The position numbers and the translations under genes were made by a program. DNA of 13,345 nucleotides, taken from positions 1 through 13,345 of the forward strand of contig JAJDYK010000031.1 of the NCBI GenBank assembly GCA_022825185.1, written 5' to 3'. This document shows positions 8,869 to 13,345 of the stretch, piece by piece. This DNA is from Candidatus Latescibacterota bacterium. GTDB taxonomy: Bacteria > Latescibacterota > UBA2968 > UBA8231. Within the stretch, counting starts at the first letter, position 1. Every line of letters begins with the position of its first letter. Below the pieces are notes generated by a model, which had not been told where the DNA came from, did no database searches, and worked only from the letters and a program-made list of their open reading frames with translations.

Positions 8869-8955
8869 TGGTGCGAAAGGGGGGACTCGAACCCCCATGC
8901 CCTTTCGGGCACTAGATCCTAAATCTAGCGCGTCTACCAGTTCCGCCACTTTCGC
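8869..8955 (-). tRNA. tRNA-Leu(UAG) with encoded CCA
   Basis: The gene folds into a full class-II cloverleaf. The acceptor stem is GCGAAAG (8955-8949) with CTTTCGC (8879-8873), discriminator A at 8872 and genome-encoded CCA at 8871-8869. The anticodon stem is CTAGA/TCTAG around the loop TTTAGGA, giving anticodon UAG (8921-8919), which reads leucine CUN codons. A long variable arm (TGCCC GAAA GGGCA) and a T arm with five G-C pairs around TTCGAGT complete it. Long variable arm, A73 and UAG anticodon all point to leucine. It lies between the glycyl-tRNA synthetase gene and tig on the same strand, behind its own likely promoter. Confidence 0.97.
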
Positions 8956-9005
8956 TGTACCGGATAAATCTGCGCCTGAGGAGGGTTATAGCCCAAGCGC
9001 GAAGG

Positions 9006-9035
9006 ATAATATCAGGATTTATACTACCGGGTCAA
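9006..9035 (-). promoter_or_regulatory. Sigma-70-like promoter ahead of tRNA-Leu and tig
   Basis: On the minus strand the -35 element TTGACC (9035-9030, five of six consensus bases) is followed by an 18-base spacer and the -10 element TATTAT (9011-9006, five of six). TG one base before the -10 (9014-9013) makes it an extended -10. The predicted start near 8999 leaves a leader of about 43 bases before the tRNA. The -35 overlaps the stop codon of the glycyl-tRNA synthetase gene, so this is an internal promoter. It probably drives the tRNA and, by read-through, tig-clpP-clpX and the genes beyond. Confidence 0.6.
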
Positions 9036-10405
9036 GGGATTTGCCAAGCGTCCATGCCACTCTCAAGGTGGGTGCGCAACTCAGCTATGGGCACCCGCTC
9101 TTGGGCCATGGTGTCGCGGGCGCGCACGGTGACGGTCTGGTCCGCTAGGGTGTCTGAATCGACCGTTAGGCAAAACGGCGTCCCCACCTCGTCCATGCGC
9201 CGATAGCGGCGGCCGATGGCACCGCCTTCGTCGTAAAAGACCCGCATGTAAGGTCGGAGGTCCTCGGCGATTTGCCGGGCGATGTCGGGCATGCCGTCGC
9301 GCTTGACGAGGGGCAATACCGCCGCTTTGATCGGCGCGATGCGCGGGTGAAAGCGCATTACCACCCGCGTCTCACCCCGGACCTCTTCCTCGTGGTATGC
9401 TTCGACTAGGCAGGCCATTAGCGTGCGGCTGGCCCCGATTGAGGTTTCTACGACGTAGGGCACGAACTTGGTGCGTTGTTCCTCGTCGAAGTACTTGAGC
9501 TGTTTGCCCGAGAATTTTTCGTGCTGTGACAGGTCGTAGTCGCCGCGATTGTGGATGCCTTCGATCTCGCCTGGGCCAAAGGGAAACTCGTACTGGATGT
9601 CGAAGGCGGCGCGGGCATAGTGGGCTAGTTCGTCTCCTTGGTGTTCGTGCCAACTCAGCTTGCGCTCGGGCAGGCCGATTTGCGCGAACCACTTCCAGCG
9701 CTCCTCGCGCCAATAGTCGAACCACTCGTCTTGGGTGCCCGGCGCGACGAAGTACTGCATCTCCATCTGCTCGAATTCCCGCGTGCGGAAGAGGAAGTTT
9801 TTGGTGTTGATCTCGTTGCGGAATGCCTTGCCGATCTGGGCGATGCCGAAAGGCAGCTTCTGGCGCGTCGCCGCCTGCACGTTGAGGTAGTTGACGAAGA
9901 TGCCTTGGGCTGTCTCCGGGCGGAGAAAGACGCGCGCACTATCGTCTTCGAGCGGGCCGACGAAGGTTTTGAACATCAGGTTGAATTGCCGCGGGTCGCT
10001 CAGCTCGTTGCCCTTGGGGCTTTTAATGTTGCGCTCGCGGAGTAGTGCGCCCATTTCCTCGGCGCTCAGGCCCGCTACGTCGATGCCGTTTTCTTCGAGG
10101 AGCTGGTCGAGCCGAAAGCGCTCGTTGGTCTTGCGATCTTCGACCATCGGATCGGTAAAGCTATCGACATGGCCCGATGCTTCCCACACCCGCTGATTCA
10201 TGAGGATGCTGGCGTCGATGCCCTCCACGTCCTCTCGGTAGGTCATGGCTTTCCACCAGACCTCTTTGATGTTGCGCAACAGCTCGACGCCCAAAGGGCC
10301 GTAATCCCAGCAGCCGTTGAGGCCGCCGTAGATTTCCGAGCTTTGGTAGATAAAGCCTTTGCGCTTGCACAGGGATACTAGTTTTTCCATTGCGTCGTCG
10401 GACAT
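9032..10405 (-). CDS. glyQS: Glycyl-tRNA synthetase, dimeric (alpha2) type
   Basis: This class-II synthetase charges tRNA-Gly. At 457 residues it is the single-chain type related to archaeal and eukaryotic GlyRS, not the separate GlyQ/GlyS subunits usual in Proteobacteria. Visible blocks are GFIYQSSEIYGGLNGCWDYG (17-36), VWEASGHVDSFTDP (73-86), RPETAQGIFVNY (162-173), motif 2 FRNEINTKNFLFRTREFEQME (195-215), motif 3 SIGASRTLMACLVEAY (322-337) and the anticodon-binding domain from about 359 (APIKAAVLPL, GGAIGRRYRRMDEVGTPFC). I chose the ATG at 10405: GGAG lies six bases upstream, whereas the longer frame from 10453 would run into recO. The gene is 16 bases after recO. The stop codon overlaps a promoter for the following tRNA gene. 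Confidence 0.95.
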   Translation of the reverse strand: MSDDAMEKLVSLCKRKGFIYQSSEIYGGLNGCWDYGPLGVELLRNIKEVWWKAMTYREDVEGIDASILMNQRVWEASGHVDSFTDPMVEDRKTNERFRLDQLLEENGIDVAGLSAEEMGALLRERNIKSPKGNELSDPRQFNLMFKTFVGPLEDDSARVFLRPETAQGIFVNYLNVQAATRQKLPFGIAQIGKAFRNEINTKNFLFRTREFEQMEMQYFVAPGTQDEWFDYWREERWKWFAQIGLPERKLSWHEHQGDELAHYARAAFDIQYEFPFGPGEIEGIHNRGDYDLSQHEKFSGKQLKYFDEEQRTKFVPYVVETSIGASRTLMACLVEAYHEEEVRGETRVVMRFHPRIAPIKAAVLPLVKRDGMPDIARQIAEDLRPYMRVFYDEGGAIGRRYRRMDEVGTPFCLTVDSDTLADQTVTVRARDTMAQERVPIAELRTHLESGMDAWQIP

Positions 10406-10411
10406 GAAAAT

Positions 10412-10416
10412 CTCCA
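10412..10416 (-). promoter_or_regulatory. Ribosome binding site that fixes the glyQS start
   Basis: TGGAG on the minus strand, six bases before the ATG at 10405 and inside the recO-glyQS spacer. It supports the shorter 457-residue protein over a start within recO. Confidence 0.7.
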
Positions 10417-10421
10417 ATAAG

Positions 10422-11201
10422 TTAGACGGGTAAAGCGGCCCTGTTAAGGCCATCGAGAAAGTCGAGCGATTTGAGCCGGCTGTGCTCGCCCCCGTGGTAC
10501 TCTAGAAAGCTGCGCAGGGCCATGCGGATCTCGCCGCGCTGGGAAGGGGCTTGGGGGAGAGCCTCCTTGCTGTAGGTTCTGAGACCTTGGAGGTCGGCGA
10601 GAAAGTGCAAGCTGCGCTGGGCTAAGCGCACTCCGTTCCCGGGTCCGCAGGCAGCACACAGGCCGCCCCCTAGGGCTGCGCTGAACCACGACGAGGGGCC
10701 GACTAGTTCGCGTTGGCAGGTAATGCACTGGCGCAACTCTGGGCGGTAGCCGAGGGCCGCGGCGGCGCGGAGCTGGAAGTACCAGAATAGCGATTCGACC
10801 TGTTCTGGCTCTACTTCGGCAAGCCCGTGCAACACCCCAGCTAGGCACTGATAGAGCCGGGGATTGCCCTCGCCTTCGATTGTCAGGCGATCAACTAGCT
10901 CGCAGGCGGCGCTGCCAAAGGAAAGTCGCTCTAGGCTTTGCGATAAGTCAGGCGCTGGTTTGAGCAGGGTGCATTCGCTCAGGGTTTGCAGGTCGCGGGT
11001 CTCTTTGACGTAGCAGACGGCTTGGACTTCACTCATCAAGCCGAGCGCGGCACCGAAACGGCTCTTGGGCTTGCGAGCACCCCGGGCCATAACCTTGAGC
11101 TTGCCATATTCCTGAGCGTACAACGTCACTAGGCTGCTGGTTTCGCCCATGCGCATGGTGCGCAGTACGATGGCGCGCGTTTTGACGATAGTGCGCGGCA
11201 C
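10422..11201 (-). CDS. recO: DNA repair protein RecO
   Basis: RecO loads RecA onto SSB-coated single-stranded DNA with RecR in gap repair. The 259 residues fit the family. The N-terminal OB fold (about 1-80) shows TRAIVLRTMRMGETSSLVTL and EYGKLKVMARGARKPKSRF. A helical part follows, then a zinc site C159-x2-C162 and C182-x2-C185 (CITC, CAAC) after the typical ALGYRPEL. The end HSRLKSLDFLDGL matches the usual RLKSLDFL tail. The start is GTG at 11201, since the first ATG (residue 16) would remove the first beta strand of the OB fold. The gene begins four bases after the FtsB-like gene, so translation is probably coupled; no strong Shine-Dalgarno is seen. Confidence 0.93.
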   Translation of the reverse strand: MPRTIVKTRAIVLRTMRMGETSSLVTLYAQEYGKLKVMARGARKPKSRFGAALGLMSEVQAVCYVKETRDLQTLSECTLLKPAPDLSQSLERLSFGSAACELVDRLTIEGEGNPRLYQCLAGVLHGLAEVEPEQVESLFWYFQLRAAAALGYRPELRQCITCQRELVGPSSWFSAALGGGLCAACGPGNGVRLAQRSLHFLADLQGLRTYSKEALPQAPSQRGEIRMALRSFLEYHGGEHSRLKSLDFLDGLNRAALPV

Positions 11202-11205
11202 AGCG

Positions 11206-11487
11206 TCACTCGCTTTCTTCCGCAGGCAGGGGGATGACCACCTCGCCCGGTTTGACCAAGCCGAGATCTTCGCGCGCGACTCTTTCGATGAAATCGATGT
11301 CGCTTTCGAGCAGTTTTAGCACTTGGCGCAAGCTGTCTGTTTCGGCTTCTAGTTGTTTCACCTGCGTTTCGAGTTCCGTAAGGGTCTTCTCTTCCTGCCA
11401 TACTTTGTAGAACAGCCCGTTGCCAAAGGCTATGTACGCCACCAGAGCGAGGAAGGCGATCAGCAAGAGCTTAGCCGTTTTAGTCAT
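11206..11487 (-). CDS. FtsB/DivIC-family cell division protein
   Basis: This is a 93-residue bitopic membrane protein. A short basic N-terminus (MTKTAK) leads into one membrane segment (about 7-22, LLLIAFLALVAYIAFG), then a coiled coil (about 30-65) with regular leucines (LTELETQVKQLEAETDSLRQ), and the conserved tail IERVAREDLGLVKPGEVVI (67-85), which is diagnostic for the septum formation initiator family. FtsB and DivIC bridge FtsL and FtsQ/DivIB in the divisome. Whether to call it FtsB or DivIC depends on lineage, so I give no symbol. It begins seven bases after proB and ends four bases before recO; FtsB in gammaproteobacteria is often near eno, so this neighbourhood differs. No clear Shine-Dalgarno is seen. 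Confidence 0.88.
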   Translation of the reverse strand: MTKTAKLLLIAFLALVAYIAFGNGLFYKVWQEEKTLTELETQVKQLEAETDSLRQVLKLLESDIDFIERVAREDLGLVKPGEVVIPLPAEESE

Positions 11488-11494
11488 GTCGATT

Positions 11495-12604
11495 TTAGAA
11501 TAAGACGAGGTCGTCGCGGTGGATGACCTCCTGGGCGGGACGGCCTAGTGCGCTTGCGACTTCGGGCGAGTTCATGCCTAATATGCGGCGCAGTTCAGAG
11601 GCTGAGTAACGGCACAAGCCCCGCCCCAGCTTCTCACCGCGCTCGCCAATCACCTGTACCACGTCGCCAGCGTCAAACTCGCCCTCGCAGGAGACGACCC
11701 CCACCGGAAGCAAGCTCTTGTCCTGCTCGGCGATGGCGCGTTGGGCACCGCGGTCAATCACCGCACTGCCGCGACACTGGCTGGCAAAACCGATCCAGCG
11801 ATGCCGGCTGTTGAGCTTGCGGCCAGTCGGCAGAAAGAGCGTCCCTTGCTCGCGGCCAGCGAGGATGTGGCGCAAGCGGTGTTTGCGCCCGTGCGCGATG
11901 ACCGCCATTTCGCCGCAGGCCATCAAAAGCCGAGCGGCCCGCAGTTTGGTTGCCATGCCGCCACTGCCGCGACCGTCGAGCGAACGGCCGATCATCCCCT
12001 CTAGGTCGAGGCTGTCTTGGCTTACTTGGTTTATTAGCTTGCCTTCAGGGCCGCGCGGACCGAAGGCGTGGTAAAGTCCCTCGACATCCGAAAACATGAC
12101 CAGCATATCCGCCCGGATCAGGTTCGTCACATAAGCGGCGAGCATGTCGTTTTCTCCGAGTTGACGTCGGAGTTCAACAACGGCGACGCTGTCGTTTTCG
12201 TTGATTAGGGGCACGGCCCCATAGGCAAAGAGGTTGCGAAAGGTGTTTTCGAGATTTACGTAGCGATAGCGGTCGCCGAGGATGTCCTCGGCTGTTAAGA
12301 GCACTTGGCCGATGGGCACGCCTTGGCGGTGGAACTCGTCCTTGTAGATATCCATCAACAGGACTTGGCCGATGGCCGCGAGGGCTTGTAGTTGGGCGAT
12401 GTTGTCTGGGCGTTTGTCCAATTCCATCCGCCCCATGCCCGCGGCCACCGCTCCCGAGGTGACGATCGCCACCTCCAATCCCTGTGAGCGCAGTTCAACT
12501 ACGTCTTCGACGAGCTGGGTGACTACCTCGTCGTCGAGCTTGTGGCTCTGCGTGGTCAGGGCGCTGCTGCCGATCTTTACTACCAGCCGCTGCACCTCGC
12601 TCAT
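11495..12604 (-). CDS. proB: Glutamate 5-kinase with PUA domain
   Basis: ProB phosphorylates glutamate to gamma-glutamyl phosphate, the first and feedback-controlled step of proline synthesis. The 369-residue protein has the amino-acid kinase domain (about 1-260) and a C-terminal PUA domain (about 277-358). Motifs are VVKIGSS with K10, VTSGAVAAGM (48-57), VPLINENDSV (131-140), LGENDMLAA (149-157, usually GDND), FSDVEGLY (171-178) and GSGGMATKL (213-221) with K220. I chose the ATG at 12604 because MSEVQRLVVKIGSS aligns with E. coli MSDSQTLVVKLGTS. A GTG at 12640, overlapping the hisF stop as GTGA, would add 12 residues and cannot be excluded. A still longer open frame upstream is a shadow of hisF. 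proA, often adjacent to proB, is not in the window. Confidence 0.94.
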   Translation of the reverse strand: MSEVQRLVVKIGSSALTTQSHKLDDEVVTQLVEDVVELRSQGLEVAIVTSGAVAAGMGRMELDKRPDNIAQLQALAAIGQVLLMDIYKDEFHRQGVPIGQVLLTAEDILGDRYRYVNLENTFRNLFAYGAVPLINENDSVAVVELRRQLGENDMLAAYVTNLIRADMLVMFSDVEGLYHAFGPRGPEGKLINQVSQDSLDLEGMIGRSLDGRGSGGMATKLRAARLLMACGEMAVIAHGRKHRLRHILAGREQGTLFLPTGRKLNSRHRWIGFASQCRGSAVIDRGAQRAIAEQDKSLLPVGVVSCEGEFDAGDVVQVIGERGEKLGRGLCRYSASELRRILGMNSPEVASALGRPAQEVIHRDDLVLF

Positions 12605-12636
12605 CAGGGCCTGCCGCGACACTTCGCTTGCCTCGG

Positions 12637-13345
12637 TCACTGGCGCACCGCAACCCCGCGCTCGCGCAGAAAGCTTTTGACTTCGGGGATCGAGTAATGC
12701 TGGAAGTGGAAGATGGAGGCCGCCAGCGCGGCGCTGGCCTCGCCTTCGGTCAGGACCTCGTGGATGTGGTCGAGGTTGCCGGCACCGCCCGAAGCGACGA
12801 TGGGCACATCTACACGGCGCGCCACGGCTTGGTTTAGCTCGAGGTCGTACCCCGCGCGCGTCCCGTCGGCGTCGATGCTGTTGAGCACTAACTCGCCCGC
12901 CCCGCGATCGACGAGGGCCTCTACCCACTCTAGGGCGTCGATGCCAGTGGCTTTGCGGCCGCCGTTGATGTACAGCTCCCACGACGGCGGCTCGTCGGGC
13001 GCAGTCGGACGCCTGAGCGCGTCGATAGCCGCGACAATGCACTGCGAGCCGAAGCTCTCCGCGCTTTGGTTGATGATTTCCGGCGAATACACATGGGCCG
13101 AATTGATCGAGACCTTGTCGGCACCGGTCTTGAGAATGTGGCGCACGTCTGCGAAGGTGCGAATCCCGCCGCCGACCATCAGGGGAATGAAGACTCGCTC
13201 GGATACTTGGCGCACGAGGTCCATGACGATGGCGCGGCCATCGGCTGAAGCCGTGATGTCGTAGAAGACGAGTTCGTCTGCGCCTTCGGCGTCGTAGCGC
13301 TCGGCGAGTTCAACGGGATCGCCGGCATCGCGGTCGGCTGAAAAG
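12637..13345 (-). CDS. hisF: Imidazole glycerol phosphate synthase subunit HisF (5' end cut by window edge)
   Basis: HisF is the cyclase half of the HisHF enzyme; it uses ammonia from HisH to form the imidazole ring and AICAR in histidine synthesis. The frame is open to the right edge and gives 235 residues, beginning FSADRDAGDPVELAERYDAE. About 20 residues are missing, including the catalytic Asp near residue 11. Present are ADELVFYDITAS, FIPLMVGGGIRT, GADKVSINSA, the second catalytic Asp in AAIDALRR, the TGIDALEWVEALVDRGAGEL block, NSIDADGTRAGYDLEL, PIVASGGAGN and AALAASIFHF, which together cover the eight-fold barrel. An internal Met (13224) is not the start, because family sequence continues upstream of it. 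The stop lies 32 bases before proB. Histidine genes may continue beyond the edge. Confidence 0.95.
   Translation of the reverse strand, partial: FSADRDAGDPVELAERYDAEGADELVFYDITASADGRAIVMDLVRQVSERVFIPLMVGGGIRTFADVRHILKTGADKVSINSAHVYSPEIINQSAESFGSQCIVAAIDALRRPTAPDEPPSWELYINGGRKATGIDALEWVEALVDRGAGELVLNSIDADGTRAGYDLELNQAVARRVDVPIVASGGAGNLDHIHEVLTEGEASAALAASIFHFQHYSIPEVKSFLRERGVAVRQ

Noticed and set aside
12303..12376. A repeated segment in proB encoding IGQVLL twice
   Set aside because: ProB proteins normally have two similar GQ-containing strands here (E. coli has VGQSRL and VGQMLL), so it is family architecture, not a novel repeat.
11495..13042. A 515-residue minus-strand open frame that would fuse about 146 residues to the N-terminus of ProB
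   Set aside because: The extra part lies within hisF in another frame, is rich in Arg and low complexity, and has no family likeness; ProB begins naturally at 12604.

Overview
The window is an unbroken train of fourteen protein genes and one tRNA gene. All are on the minus strand, so the train reads from the right edge to the left. The DNA is GC-rich by eye, spacers are short, and almost every base is coding. No mobile element, CRISPR array, phage gene or plus-strand gene could be supported. It looks like a conserved housekeeping stretch of a bacterial chromosome. The dimeric (alpha2) type of glycyl-tRNA synthetase argues against a typical proteobacterium, which would usually carry the two-subunit enzyme. 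The citrate synthase resembles the Bacillus CitZ type and PurA has a GDEGKAK loop. The lineage cannot be fixed from this window; a little-sampled bacterial phylum is possible, but that is a guess.

Layout in transcription order (right to left). (1) 13345-12637 hisF, cut by the window edge, then proB, a FtsB/DivIC-like division protein gene, recO and a glycyl-tRNA synthetase gene, with spacers of 4-32 bases. (2) A good sigma-70-like promoter overlaps the end of the glycyl-tRNA synthetase gene. It precedes tRNA-Leu(UAG) with an encoded CCA end, and then a 64-base spacer containing a hairpin. (3) The proteostasis block tig-clpP-clpX, followed by the ribosome-assembly GTPase gene engB. tig, clpP and clpX lie in one reading frame, separated only by single stop codons; clpX starts with TTG. 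(4) The metabolic block serA (serine), purA (AMP), prpB and prpC (2-methylcitrate cycle). The last 99 bases (1-99) hold no recognisable gene or convincing terminator.

Functionally the genes join protein folding and turnover (trigger factor at the ribosome exit, ClpXP degradation), translation supply (GlyRS, tRNA-Leu, EngB), amino-acid and purine synthesis (HisF, ProB, SerA, PurA) and propionyl-CoA/C3 metabolism (PrpB, PrpC). The proline and methylcitrate pathways are incomplete inside the window: there is no proA and no prpD or acnD.

I did not find a new biological system. The most unusual features are a pure His-Asp repeat in trigger factor made by six perfect hexanucleotide copies, the Gly-to-Ala change in the PurA active-site loop, the single-frame tig-clpP-clpX arrangement, and a 19-bp perfect direct repeat inside purA.
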